From Burkholderia sp. SRS-W-2-2016 (GTDB lineage Bacteria > Pseudomonadota > Gammaproteobacteria > Burkholderiales > Burkholderiaceae), in the NCBI RefSeq assembly GCF_001931485.1, contig NZ_MSDV01000029.1, positions 1-54,668 of the forward strand: a stretch of 54,668 nucleotides of DNA, written 5' to 3'. Positions 34,590 through 43,521 of this stretch are shown here, piece by piece. A model generated the notes under the pieces. The model had not been told where the DNA came from. It did no database searches and saw only the letters and a program-made list of their open reading frames with translations. Within the stretch, counting starts at the first letter, position 1. The number at the start of each line of letters is the position of its first letter. Both the position numbers and the translations under genes were made by a program.

Positions 34590-36688
34590 CGCTTCAGTCC
34601 CGTTTGCGCAGTCACTCCGATCTCGCGCTGGTGTTCGCGGTCGTCGCGATCCTTTTACTGCTGTTCACGCCGATTCCGGCGGGCGCGCTGGATCTGTTCA
34701 TCATCGTCAACTTCGCGTTCGCGTTCACGATTCTGTTGATGACGTTTTACGTGTCGCGGCCCGTCGAATTCTCGACGTTCCCATCGCTATTGCTGATCGC
34801 CACGTTGTTCCGGCTGTCGCTCAACATCGCCGCAACCCGGTTGATTCTTTCCGGCGCCGAATCAGGCCAGGTAATCGGTGCAATCGGCGCGTTCGTCGTG
34901 CAGGGCAATTTCGTCATTGGCCTGATCGTCTTCTTTATTCTGATCGTCGTTCAGTACGTGGTGGTGACAACCGGCGCGCAGCGTGTGTCGGAAGTCGCTG
35001 CGCGCTTCGTGCTCGACGCGATGCCGGGCCAGCAGATGAGTATCGATGCCGACCTGAACATGGGTCTCATCGATCAGGACGAAGCGAAGCGTCGCCGCAA
35101 AGCACTCGAAAAGGAAGCCGGCTTTTATGGTTCGATGGACGGCGCCAGCAAATTCGTTAAAGGCGATGCGGTGGCCGGCATCGTTATTCTGCTGATCGAT
35201 ATTCTCGGCGGCTGGGCTGTCGGCGTCGCGCAGATGGGTATGCCGCTCGCCCAGGCGATGCAGACTTTCACACTGCTCACGATCGGCGACGGCATCGTTA
35301 CGCAAGTGCCCGCGCTCATTATTTCCATCGCCACAGGGATTATCGTCACGCGCTCGTCTGCCGACGGCGAACTCGGCAACGAAGTGCTGCGACAGCTCGC
35401 GCAGTTTCCGAAGATTCAGATACTGGTGATGATTGCGCTAACCGGTCTGCTGGCCCTGCCCGGCATGCCCAAATGGCCGGTTCTTATTCTTGCCGCGATT
35501 GCGCTCGGCACGTGGTTGATCGCACGGCGCAAACGGAATGCAACGCGAACGGATAACGCCGAGTCGAGCGAACCAGGCAGCTCACCGGAGCAAATGCCCG
35601 ACGCGTCCGCTCTACCGGCCATCGAAGTCTCCTTTGGCGCTGCGCTGACTGCCGCATGGATCCCGCTGCAAAGCGTGCTAGGCGAACGCATTGCCGCGTT
35701 TCGCCAGCAATACGCGGCTGAAATGGGCGTCACGGTTCCGCCTGTCGTGTTTCGCGACGGTGCGCAATTGGGTTCGAACGACTATCGCATCCTGCTGTTT
35801 GGCGACCGGTTCGGCCAGGCCACGCTGTATCCGGACAAGACGCTCGCAATTCACTCGTCGGACAAGGGCGAAAAACTGCAAGGCATTGCCACCCATGATC
35901 CCGCGTTCGGTTTGCCGGCCGTATGGATCGATGCAACAGACCTGCCGCGCGCGCGAACACTCGGTTATACCGCCGTCGATCCGCTGACCGTACTCATTAC
36001 TCACGTCACCGAGGTCGTCAAAGCGAATGTACCGGCGCTGCTGTCGCGTACAGAAGTGGTTACGTTGCTGGAAGGTGTCCGGTCCCGCGCGCCCGGACTG
36101 GTCGAGGAACTGGTGCCGAACGTGCTCGCGGTCAGCGACGTGCAGCAGGTTTTGCAAAATCTGCTGACCGAGCAGGTTGCCATTCGCAATCTCGGCCTGA
36201 TTGTCGAAGTACTCGTCGATGCGGGCCGCCACGTGAAAGACCCTGCCGCGTTGAGCGAACGCGTGCGCCAACGGCTCGGCCACGGTATCTGCCAGGCGAT
36301 CCAGGGCGATCACGACGCACTCGCCGTCCTCACGCTCGACCCCGCGCTCGAAAACACGATAGTCCAGAACCTGCAGGGATCGGACGGCACGGGTGCGTTC
36401 GTGCTCGATCCCCGCGTGGCGGAAAGCTTCCTTGGCAAGCTCGCCGCCCAGGTCGACGCAATGATGCGCCAGAACCTTAAGCCGGCGCTGCTTTGCCGCC
36501 CGGAAATCCGGCGGCATCTGAAGACTTTCACGCACAGGGTCGCACCGAGGCTCGCCGTGCTGTCGATGAGCGAGGTGCCCCACTCGATCAGCCTCAGATC
36601 ATTCGCGATGGTCAGCATCGAGGCCGCCGCGCCGCGAGCCGCTGCACGTCCCGCGCAGTCATTGCCGGTTGCCGCTCAAGCCGCCTGA
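34586..36688 (+). CDS. flhA: Flagellar-type export protein FlhA
   Basis: 700-residue export-gate platform protein, full length. The N-terminal half has about eight membrane helices with the FHIPEP-type block RPVEFSTFPSLLLIATLFRL, the conserved LDAMPGQQMSIDADLNMGLI and the AKRRRKALEKEAGFYGSMDG loop. The C-terminal half is the cytoplasmic nonamer-ring domain that docks chaperone-cargo complexes. It ends with an Ala-rich tail and lies 31 bases before flgF. Presence of a full FlhA supports a working export gate. Confidence 0.95.
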   Translation: MTLQSRLRSHSDLALVFAVVAILLLLFTPIPAGALDLFIIVNFAFAFTILLMTFYVSRPVEFSTFPSLLLIATLFRLSLNIAATRLILSGAESGQVIGAIGAFVVQGNFVIGLIVFFILIVVQYVVVTTGAQRVSEVAARFVLDAMPGQQMSIDADLNMGLIDQDEAKRRRKALEKEAGFYGSMDGASKFVKGDAVAGIVILLIDILGGWAVGVAQMGMPLAQAMQTFTLLTIGDGIVTQVPALIISIATGIIVTRSSADGELGNEVLRQLAQFPKIQILVMIALTGLLALPGMPKWPVLILAAIALGTWLIARRKRNATRTDNAESSEPGSSPEQMPDASALPAIEVSFGAALTAAWIPLQSVLGERIAAFRQQYAAEMGVTVPPVVFRDGAQLGSNDYRILLFGDRFGQATLYPDKTLAIHSSDKGEKLQGIATHDPAFGLPAVWIDATDLPRARTLGYTAVDPLTVLITHVTEVVKANVPALLSRTEVVTLLEGVRSRAPGLVEELVPNVLAVSDVQQVLQNLLTEQVAIRNLGLIVEVLVDAGRHVKDPAALSERVRQRLGHGICQAIQGDHDALAVLTLDPALENTIVQNLQGSDGTGAFVLDPRVAESFLGKLAAQVDAMMRQNLKPALLCRPEIRRHLKTFTHRVAPRLAVLSMSEVPHSISLRSFAMVSIEAAAPRAAARPAQSLPVAAQAA

Positions 36689-36719
36689 TCGCGTGACGAC
36701 CCAATAGAACGGATTCCTT

Positions 36720-37442
36720 ATGGACAACCTGATGACGCTTGCAACCGGCCTGATCTCGCATGAGACGCGCCGGGTCGAAACCGCCGCGCAGAATCTCGCG
36801 AACGTGGCAACGCCTGGCTACAAGCGGCAGATTGCATTTGACGACGTGCTAGCCAAGGGCCGCGCTCAAACCATGCCCCTATCCGCCGCCCTCGCATCGC
36901 CGGCGACCGGCATCGCCACCGACTTCTCAGCAGGCAAGCTGGTCCACACCGGCAATCCGCTCGATCTGGCGATCGGCGGAGCAGGATTTTTCGAAGTGAT
37001 GACCGCGGACGGGCCCGCTTATACGAGGGTTGGCTCGTTCCAGCGCGACGCGGACGGCCGCCTCGTGACGTCTCAAGGCTGGGTGCTGCAGGGTGCCGGC
37101 GGCGGTGACGTAGCCGTGCGCTCGAACAACTGGCAAATCACCAGCGACGGCACCGTGCTCGACGACGGCACGCCGTCGTCCGTGATTCGCGTCGCCACGT
37201 TCGCCGAGCCCGGCCGGCTCGAACGAGGTGCCGACGGCCTCTTCCGCGCAACGCAAGCGCAGGCCGTCGATGACGAGCAGACGCACATCGTGCAGGGCTT
37301 CGTCGAATCGTCGAACGTCGCAGTGGGCAACGACATGATGCAGATGATGGAAGCGATGCGGCGCGTCGAGTCCGGCCAGAAGCTCGTGCACGCGTACGAC
37401 GACATGCTCGGCACCGTTCTACAGCGTTTGGGAGACATGTAA
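36720..37442 (+). CDS. flgF: Proximal rod protein FlgF
   Basis: 240-residue axial protein with the conserved N-terminal ETAAQNLANVATPGYKRQ segment of rod and hook proteins and the C-terminal SNVAVGNDMMQMMEAMRRVESGQKLV helix that forms the matching coiled coil. The middle GNPLDLAIGGAGFFEV block is standard. It is exported by the type III gate without a cleaved signal peptide and would form part of the rod. It is followed two bases later by flgG. Confidence 0.9.
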   Translation: MDNLMTLATGLISHETRRVETAAQNLANVATPGYKRQIAFDDVLAKGRAQTMPLSAALASPATGIATDFSAGKLVHTGNPLDLAIGGAGFFEVMTADGPAYTRVGSFQRDADGRLVTSQGWVLQGAGGGDVAVRSNNWQITSDGTVLDDGTPSSVIRVATFAEPGRLERGADGLFRATQAQAVDDEQTHIVQGFVESSNVAVGNDMMQMMEAMRRVESGQKLVHAYDDMLGTVLQRLGDM

Positions 37443-37444
37443 GC

Positions 37445-38218
37445 GTGAACAACGTTTTTTATATCGGCGCGATGGGTTTGAACGCGCAGCAGACAGCGGT
37501 CGACGTCACCGCCAACAACATCGCGAACATGAATACCCCCGCGTTCAAGCGCGGCACGGTGGCGTTCTCGGAACTGCTGACGTCGGCAGCCGCGCCGCTC
37601 AATCGCGCGACGGCCAATGAAACCGTCAGTACCGCCGCGGGCGTCGCGGCCGATCCATCGCCGCATGTATTCACGGCGGCCGAGTTGCGTCCGACCGGCA
37701 GCGCGCTCGATCTCGCAATCCGCGGCGACGGCTTTATCGAGCTGGCGTCCGATTCCGGACAGGCGACGCTGTGGCGCGGCGGCGTGCTGCACGTCGGCAA
37801 CGACGGCTATCTGACCGCACCGAATGGTCAGCCGCTGAAATCGATGATCTCGGTTCCGCGCGACGCGTCCGGCATCACCATTTCCGCGACCGGCCAGGTT
37901 CAGGCGGTGCTCGCCAATCAGACCGATCCAGTCGATCTCGGCGAAATCGAACTCGTGATGCCGACCGACGTGCGCGCGCTGCAAGCGACCGGCGACGGCG
38001 TGTATCGCATTCAGGACGACGGCATCGCGTTGACCCGCCTGCGCCCCGGCGAAGACAACGCGGGCACGTTGGCGCAAGGGTTCAGTGAAGCGTCGAACGT
38101 TTCGCTGTCGGACGAACTCGTCAGCCTGATGCTGTATCAGCGCGCGTATGCGTCGAATGCGCGGCTCGTGCAGGCCGGCGATGAGTTGATGGCGATTGCG
38201 AACGGGTTGAAGCGGTAG
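37445..38218 (+). CDS. flgG: Distal rod protein FlgG
   Basis: 257 residues starting with GTG (37445), two bases after the flgF stop. It carries the rod/hook N-terminal motif (AVDVTANNIANMNTPAFKRG), the GSALDLAIRGDGFIEL block and the C-terminal LVSLMLYQRAYASNARLVQAGDELM helix. FlgG builds the distal rod that the L and P rings surround. Slight divergence from textbook FlgG (NTPAFKR instead of NTPGYKR) is visible. The following gene is an unrelated lipoprotein before flgA. Confidence 0.9.
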   Translation: MNNVFYIGAMGLNAQQTAVDVTANNIANMNTPAFKRGTVAFSELLTSAAAPLNRATANETVSTAAGVAADPSPHVFTAAELRPTGSALDLAIRGDGFIELASDSGQATLWRGGVLHVGNDGYLTAPNGQPLKSMISVPRDASGITISATGQVQAVLANQTDPVDLGEIELVMPTDVRALQATGDGVYRIQDDGIALTRLRPGEDNAGTLAQGFSEASNVSLSDELVSLMLYQRAYASNARLVQAGDELMAIANGLKR

Positions 38219-38283
38219 GCATCCGCTTGCGTGCGGGAGGACCACCCCCGTACCGCCATTAGCAAACAGCGAGGAAAGGGACA

Positions 38284-39840
38284 ATGAACAAGAAACACAC
38301 GCTATTCAAACAGACGTTAGTCAGTGCCTGTTGCGCGTTCGCGCTTGTCGGATGTGGCGGGGGTGGTGGCAGCGACGGCGCGCCGGTTGCAAATGATGCA
38401 AACGCCACAGGCCAGGCGAGCGAAAATTCGAGCAGCGTGGCGTTTTCACAAGCCCACGGGAACGTGCTGTTAGCGCAGGGAAATGTACTGGTCCAGCCCC
38501 ACGTCACACTCGACGATGCCGGCACCGCGGTCGCGATCTGGGCCGAAGGATTCACGTCTGAACTCTACGCGTCGAGCAGCGATGCCGCTGGAAACTGGAC
38601 CACGCCCTCCCTGATAACAAAAGACGTTCATCTCGGTTTCGCCTATGCGCTGGCGACCAACACCGCGGGACAGCGTGTCCTACTCGCCGAAATGTCCACG
38701 CCGACCCATGGCGTCGAGTCATCGGCGTTCTTCTTCAAACCAGGTGATGCCGGGTGGTCCGCTGCCGTGCCGCTAAGCCGTACTCTTGCTGCACTTTACC
38801 CGGACTCATCGGATCTTCAGGTGACGAGTGATGGTTCTGCTCTCATCTCGGTCAAGCCATACGACACGTCCGGTCCATCGAGTGCCAATAGAACGGGACC
38901 CGCTGAGTTGTATCGGCTGCGCCCAAATGGCGCGCAGACAACAGGTATCCAGAGCATTGCCATGTCGGCGACCGGAAAACCCATTCCGTCGGCACGTCTG
39001 AGCAACGCCGGAGCCGTTTTCGCGCTACCGCCGACTGGCGCTGAAAACGCGTTCAGGACAGACGGCTTTTTCTTCTGGCAGGAAGCGGACGGCGTACCGC
39101 CGGGGTACTCGTCGTTGGCGGTTCTGCGCGCGCAATACGACCAGCCGTTCATCACCATGGAGGCGCGGGGTCTCTATCAGAACACGGCCGCGGGTAGTGC
39201 GACATGCTCGGCGCAGCTCCTCAGGGCCGCTGCTGCGAGTATCAGTTCGGCCGTCGTCCTGTCAGGCGACATGGCGATCGATCGCAAGCAGTGCATTCTG
39301 AAGGCAACCCGTATCGACACAAGTCTCGGTTGGGACGTAAAGACCTTCGTGCTCAGCTCGCCGGGCGCCGATGTGTCCGATGCCAAGCTTTTGCAGGATG
39401 GGAACGGTCGTGTGTTAGCGGTATGGGCCGAGAAGAGTACGGATGATCCGCGGTCACGATACATGTGGAGCCAGTCGCTCGCGAATGGTATCTGGAGTAC
39501 GCCCACGGAACTTGCATTGTCGCTGGGTATTCCGGCTGACTCAATGACGGCCCTCCCCGCCGTAAAAATGAGCCTGTCGGGCGATGCCGTACTCGCACTG
39601 ACAACGACCGACCATGCTTCCACAGGGAAGCTCAGCTATTCACGCTTCGACTTCGCTTCCGGATGGAGTGCGCCGGTTGGTGTCGCCGAAGGCAAGGTAT
39701 CCCTGGGATTCGTGGCCGATATCGCGATCAACACCGCAGGCAAAGCGGTCATCGTATACAGCGTTACGGGCTGCCCCGATTACCAGCGAAGCGGTTTGTG
39801 GAACTGCGGGAAGAACTCGGCATATGCCTATTTTCTGTGA
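38284..39840 (+). CDS. GGGG-type lipoprotein, possible beta-propeller, inside the operon
   Basis: 518 residues. A lipoprotein signal peptide (basic start, hydrophobic run, lipobox FALVGC) is followed by the poly-Gly linker CGGGGGSDG common in Burkholderia surface lipoproteins. The mature part has repeated strand-rich units with DDAGTAVAIWAEG, DGNGRVLAVWAEK and NTAGKAVIVYSV, as in beta-propeller repeats (four or more). It lies between flgG and flgA, where no canonical flagellar gene belongs, and its codon use appears less biased than that of the fli genes. A surface or outer-membrane accessory role of the machine is possible; an inserted passenger is the alternative. Confidence 0.8.
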   Translation: MNKKHTLFKQTLVSACCAFALVGCGGGGGSDGAPVANDANATGQASENSSSVAFSQAHGNVLLAQGNVLVQPHVTLDDAGTAVAIWAEGFTSELYASSSDAAGNWTTPSLITKDVHLGFAYALATNTAGQRVLLAEMSTPTHGVESSAFFFKPGDAGWSAAVPLSRTLAALYPDSSDLQVTSDGSALISVKPYDTSGPSSANRTGPAELYRLRPNGAQTTGIQSIAMSATGKPIPSARLSNAGAVFALPPTGAENAFRTDGFFFWQEADGVPPGYSSLAVLRAQYDQPFITMEARGLYQNTAAGSATCSAQLLRAAAASISSAVVLSGDMAIDRKQCILKATRIDTSLGWDVKTFVLSSPGADVSDAKLLQDGNGRVLAVWAEKSTDDPRSRYMWSQSLANGIWSTPTELALSLGIPADSMTALPAVKMSLSGDAVLALTTTDHASTGKLSYSRFDFASGWSAPVGVAEGKVSLGFVADIAINTAGKAVIVYSVTGCPDYQRSGLWNCGKNSAYAYFL

Positions 39841-39856
39841 GTCGCGGGGGCGTGCG

Positions 39857-40621
39857 ATGGCGCTCCCGGCCGGCATACGCGCTCGCCTCTCGCGGTGTCT
39901 ACGCTACTGCACCGTCATTCTGGCTTCGATCGGTTGTATCGCACATGCGGGCTCCGTCCATACGCCCATCGTCTTCCATGCGACTGCGCATGTTGAAGAT
40001 GCACGCGTTCGCCTCGGCGACGTCGCGGATATCGCGACGCTCCCCGCCGCCTGGCGCGACGCTGCGGCAGCGCTGATCGTTGCGCGTCTGGATCCGCGTA
40101 ACGAGCGAGCGACCATTCCGATTAAACGACTTGCGGAAATGGCGCGCCGCCAGATGCCGCGTCTTACCGGCTGGCTGCCCAATGAGGATCTGCTGTCGGT
40201 CGATGTCATCCAGGCGCGCAATTCCGGCGAACGCGTGGCGCGTGACGAAGCCATCGCACCGGCTGGAACGAAGTGTCTGCGCGTAGCTGCGCCTATCGGC
40301 CGCGGCACAGCGATTCGCGCGGTGGACGTCATGCCTGTCACCTGCCCTCGCGACGGGAACCGGGTTCGGCGCACACACTTCGACCGCGACGCAAAAATCG
40401 TACGCGCCGGCACGGACCTCGCATCGGGCGACCTGATGACGGATATCACGCCAGTACTACTCGCCGACGTTCGTCGTGGCGACACCGTCTCGATCACGTC
40501 GGTCGTCGGTGGCGTCTCTGTCACCCGTACGGGCACCGCCCTTGTCGACCGAACGAGAGGGCGGTCAGCCATCCTGTACAGCACCGGGACCCGGATGGCC
40601 CCCACTCAACCGAACCCATGA
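39857..40621 (+). CDS. flgA: P-ring assembly chaperone FlgA
   Basis: 254 residues with an N-terminal signal peptide (ALPAGIRARLSRCLRYC, hydrophobic run, cleavage near HAGS) and a C-terminal SAF domain (about 150-250) including DEAIAPAGTKCLRVA and the late strand GDTVSITSVVGGVSVTRTG. In the periplasm FlgA helps FlgI assemble the P ring. An ATG at 39824 would overlap the lipoprotein gene; the ATG at 39857 follows a G-rich site and gives a proper signal peptide. Its stop overlaps the flgH start (ATGA). Confidence 0.85.
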   Translation: MALPAGIRARLSRCLRYCTVILASIGCIAHAGSVHTPIVFHATAHVEDARVRLGDVADIATLPAAWRDAAAALIVARLDPRNERATIPIKRLAEMARRQMPRLTGWLPNEDLLSVDVIQARNSGERVARDEAIAPAGTKCLRVAAPIGRGTAIRAVDVMPVTCPRDGNRVRRTHFDRDAKIVRAGTDLASGDLMTDITPVLLADVRRGDTVSITSVVGGVSVTRTGTALVDRTRGRSAILYSTGTRMAPTQPNP

Positions 40622-41229
40622 TCGAGTCTATGCATTCCATGATCAGACCCGTATGGCGCTGGCTCGCCACCGTCTCGCTCGTCTGGCTCGCGACAACCGC
40701 GCATACCCACGCCGCCGACCTGTTCCAGAGCGACACCTACCAGTCGCTGACCGCCGACCGCCGCGCTTCGCGCCCCGGCGACATCGTCACTATCCTGGTC
40801 TACGAAAACTCGACCGCCAGCAACACCGCGGACACCTCGACCAAGACCAACGTCGGCGTACAAGGCAGCGTGTCGACGATGTGGGCCGGCAACAACGCCG
40901 CGCAGATCGGACTCGGCGACAACTACGGCGGCCGCGGCCAGATCCAGCGCACGGGTCGACTGCTCGCGCAGATCAGCGCAAACGTGATCGAGGCAAAGCC
41001 GAATGGCGACCTGATCGTCGCGGGCGAGCAGGAGATCGACGTCAATGGCGAAAAGACCCGCATTCATCTGCAAGGGCGGGTGCGTCCGATCGATATCGCC
41101 GCCAACAACACCGTCCAGTCGAACCGCCTTGCCGACGCGAAGATCGACTATGTCGGCGAAGGCTTCATCACCGACCGCTCCAGACCCGGTCTCATTCCCC
41201 GCTTCCTCGCATGGTTGGGCTTATGGTAA
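40618..41229 (+). CDS. flgH: L-ring protein FlgH, without lipobox
   Basis: 203 residues. The mature part has FlgH features: SDTYQSLTADRRASRPGDIV, TVLVYENSTA-type strand, TGRLLAQISANVIEAKPNGD and GEQEIDVNGEKTRIHLQG. Canonical FlgH is an outer-membrane lipoprotein, but here the signal region (IRPVWRWLATVSLVW, then ATTAHTHAADLF) has no cysteine, so it would be cut by signal peptidase I and remain unlipidated. It starts at an ATGA overlap with flgA; ATGs at 40630 and 40639 are alternatives. It overlaps flgI by a few bases. Confidence 0.88.
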   Translation: MIESMHSMIRPVWRWLATVSLVWLATTAHTHAADLFQSDTYQSLTADRRASRPGDIVTILVYENSTASNTADTSTKTNVGVQGSVSTMWAGNNAAQIGLGDNYGGRGQIQRTGRLLAQISANVIEAKPNGDLIVAGEQEIDVNGEKTRIHLQGRVRPIDIAANNTVQSNRLADAKIDYVGEGFITDRSRPGLIPRFLAWLGLW

Positions 41230-42362
41230 AGCGACTCTATTCGCGCGCCGCGCGCTACGTACTGCTGCTTGTCTGCGCGGCAACTGCCGGCGTGGGCACC
41301 GCGCACGCCGCCAGCGAAGTGCGGCTGAAAGATCTCGGCCGCTTTCTCGGCTGGCGCGACAACATGCTGGTCGGCTACGGCATCGTGTCGGGTCTTGCCG
41401 GCTCCGGCGATACACCGCGCAATCAGGCCACCCGTCAGGCGATGATGAACATGATGTCGCAGTTCGACCTGAATCTGACCCAGGACCAGATCCAGAGCCG
41501 CAACGTCGCGATGGTCATGATTACCGCGTCGCTCCCGCCCACCGCGAATATCGGCGACCGGATCGACATCAACGTCACATCGATGGGCGATGCCCGCAGC
41601 CTGACCGGCGGCACGCTGATCATGACGCCGCTGCGCGGCCCCGATCGCAAGACCTATGCGCTCGCCCAGGGACCGGTGACGGTCGGCGGCTATCGCTTCG
41701 ACGCCAACGGCAACCTGCGGCAAAAAAATCATCCGACCGTCGGCACCGTGCCGCAAGGGGCGATCGTCGAAGTGCCGGTGCGCGCCGAGCTCGTTACTCA
41801 GGATGGCTATCTGAACTTCGTGCTGAGAAACGCGGACTCCACCACGGCCGAGCGCATCGCGCAGCGCATCAACGCAGCGTTCGGCGCCGGCAACGCCCGT
41901 TCGCTCGATGCGGAGACCGTGCAGATCCGCGCGCCCGATGACAGCAGCGCGCTCAATCGCTACGTCGCGCGTGTCGAGACCTTGAGCGTGGTACCCGATC
42001 AGGACTCGCGCATCGTCATCAACGAACGCACGGGCACGGTGGTCGCCGGCGGCGATACCCACATTTCGCCGATCACGATTTCGCACGGCGACATCCGCGT
42101 GACGGTCACGACCCAGTACTCGGCCTCGCAGCCCGAACAGATCGGCATCGCGGGGCGCGGCGTGCGCAGCCTCGTGATCGGCAACAGCGAGCTCTCGGTC
42201 GAAGAACCGGGGCAGACCGTCGCCGCCAGCTTCCCGCACGGCTCGGTCGGTGAGCTGGTGCAGGCGCTGTCCAAGAGCCGCGTCAGCACCCGCGACGTGA
42301 TCGCGATTCTCGAAGCGATCAAGGCAGCGGGCGCACTGCACGCCGACATCATCGTTCAATAA
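41223..42362 (+). CDS. flgI: P-ring protein FlgI
   Basis: 379 residues with a signal peptide (MVKRLYSRAARYVLLL, cleavage near AHAASE) and the conserved N-terminal RLKDLGRFLGWRDNMLVGYG and VSGLAGSGDT segments, then AMVMITASLPP and the GGTLIMTPLRGPD block. The C terminus VSTRDVIAILEAIKAAGALH is typical. It would polymerise around the rod in the peptidoglycan layer. The ATG at 41223 overlaps the flgH stop region. Length is normal. Confidence 0.93.
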   Translation: MVKRLYSRAARYVLLLVCAATAGVGTAHAASEVRLKDLGRFLGWRDNMLVGYGIVSGLAGSGDTPRNQATRQAMMNMMSQFDLNLTQDQIQSRNVAMVMITASLPPTANIGDRIDINVTSMGDARSLTGGTLIMTPLRGPDRKTYALAQGPVTVGGYRFDANGNLRQKNHPTVGTVPQGAIVEVPVRAELVTQDGYLNFVLRNADSTTAERIAQRINAAFGAGNARSLDAETVQIRAPDDSSALNRYVARVETLSVVPDQDSRIVINERTGTVVAGGDTHISPITISHGDIRVTVTTQYSASQPEQIGIAGRGVRSLVIGNSELSVEEPGQTVAASFPHGSVGELVQALSKSRVSTRDVIAILEAIKAAGALHADIIVQ

Positions 42363-42377
42363 CAGGAGGAACCCGCA

Positions 42378-42743
42378 ATGACCATCAACCTGGTCGCCGC
42401 GATTGCCGGCAAGGCGCTCGACGGCCTGTTCGCACGCCAGACGGCTACCGCGCAAAACGTGGCCAATGCCGGTTCGAGCGGCTTCACGCCGGTGCGTGTG
42501 TCGTTCGAGGACGCATTGCGCGACGCTGCCGCGCTGCGCTCCGGCGATACCTCGGCCAGCCTGCTCGCGCGCGTGAGCAACGTGACGCCGCGCTTCGACG
42601 TGCCGCTGCCCATCGAAGCGAATAGCGTCAAGCTCGACGATGAAATCGCAACCGCATCCGAAACCTCGGCTCGCTACGCGATGCTGATCGGCATGCTCGA
42701 TCGCTCGCTGCAGATCGAGAAGCTGGCAATCAGCGGAGGCTAA
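42378..42743 (+). CDS. flgB: Proximal rod protein FlgB
   Basis: 121 residues, preceded by an AGGAGG site. The N-terminal helix contains RQTATAQNVANAGSSGFTPV, the rod-family asparagine-rich motif, and the C-terminal helix EDEIA-type segment (LDDEIATASETSARYAMLIG) pairs with it. Rod proteins lacking a middle domain are typical of FlgB. It lies 15 bases after flgI, while in many bacteria flgB begins the flg operon, so the gene order is rearranged. Confidence 0.85.
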   Translation: MTINLVAAIAGKALDGLFARQTATAQNVANAGSSGFTPVRVSFEDALRDAAALRSGDTSASLLARVSNVTPRFDVPLPIEANSVKLDDEIATASETSARYAMLIGMLDRSLQIEKLAISGG

Positions 42744-42747
42744 CCCG

Positions 42748-43188
42748 ATGAGCGACTCCATCTTCGCGATTGCCCGCTCCGGGCTCGACGTCGAACGGCA
42801 ACGCATGGAAGTGATTGCGCAGAACCTCGCCAACGCGAGCACTACCCGCACGGCATCCGGCGCGCCTTATCAACCGTTGCGGCTGGTGTCCGGGCCTCGT
42901 ATGGCATCGGATAGTTTCGCCAGCCAGCTGAACGGCGCGGCGACGCAAGCACCCGCCGGCGTGCAGATGTACGGTGTCGAAACCGTCGACGTGCCGCCGC
43001 GTCTCGTCTACGACCCCGCGCATCCTCACGCGGACGCGAAGGGCTTCGTGTCCTACCCCGGCCTCGATCATGCGGGCGAAATGGCGCTGATGGTGCAGAC
43101 GCTGCGCGTGTACGAGTCGAACACGGTGATGTTCAACGCGGCCCGCTCGATGTACATGCGCGCGCTGGAACTGGGGAACCGCTCATGA
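42748..43188 (+). CDS. flgC: Proximal rod protein FlgC
   Basis: 146 residues with GGAGG nine bases before the ATG. N-terminal SGLDVERQRMEVIAQNLANA and the C-terminal EMALMVQTLRVYESNTVMFN and MYMRALELG helices identify FlgC. The HADAKGFVSYPGLD segment is a family hallmark. Its stop overlaps the fliE start by ATGA. Confidence 0.9.
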   Translation: MSDSIFAIARSGLDVERQRMEVIAQNLANASTTRTASGAPYQPLRLVSGPRMASDSFASQLNGAATQAPAGVQMYGVETVDVPPRLVYDPAHPHADAKGFVSYPGLDHAGEMALMVQTLRVYESNTVMFNAARSMYMRALELGNRS

Positions 43189-43520
43189 GCAGCACTGCAA
43201 TCGCCGCGGTCGAGCCGGGCTTTCTCGCTCCGGCATGGCAAACCGGCTTCACGCCGGAACTGGCTTCGCAACTCGCTCACGGAGTCACGGCGCCGACGCG
43301 CGAAGGCTTCGGCGAACTGCTCGTACAAGGCCTGCAGTCGGTCGATACGCAAGTGAGCACGGCGAATGCCGCGGTCGCCGATTTCGCGCTCGGCGCCGAC
43401 CTCCCGCCGCATCAGGTAGTGATGGCGCTCGAAGAAGCCCGCATGTCGCTGCAATTCGCGCTGCAGGTTCGATCGCGCCTCGTCGAGGGCTATCAGGAAC
43501 TGATGCGGATGCAACTCTAG
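43185..43520 (+). CDS. fliE: MS ring-rod junction protein FliE
   Basis: 111 residues. The C-terminal half has the FliE signature: a VADFALGADLPPHQVVMALE stretch followed by EARMSLQFALQVRSRLVEGYQEL. FliE links FliF to the rod and is an early export substrate. Start overlaps flgC, stop is one base before fliF. The N terminus is more divergent and Ala/Pro-rich than in enteric FliE. Confidence 0.88.
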   Translation: MSSTAIAAVEPGFLAPAWQTGFTPELASQLAHGVTAPTREGFGELLVQGLQSVDTQVSTANAAVADFALGADLPPHQVVMALEEARMSLQFALQVRSRLVEGYQELMRMQL

Positions 43521-43521
43521 G

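Noticed and set aside
41148..42851. 567-codon minus-strand frame across flgI and flgB
   Set aside because: Antisense to clear flagellar genes; no domain.
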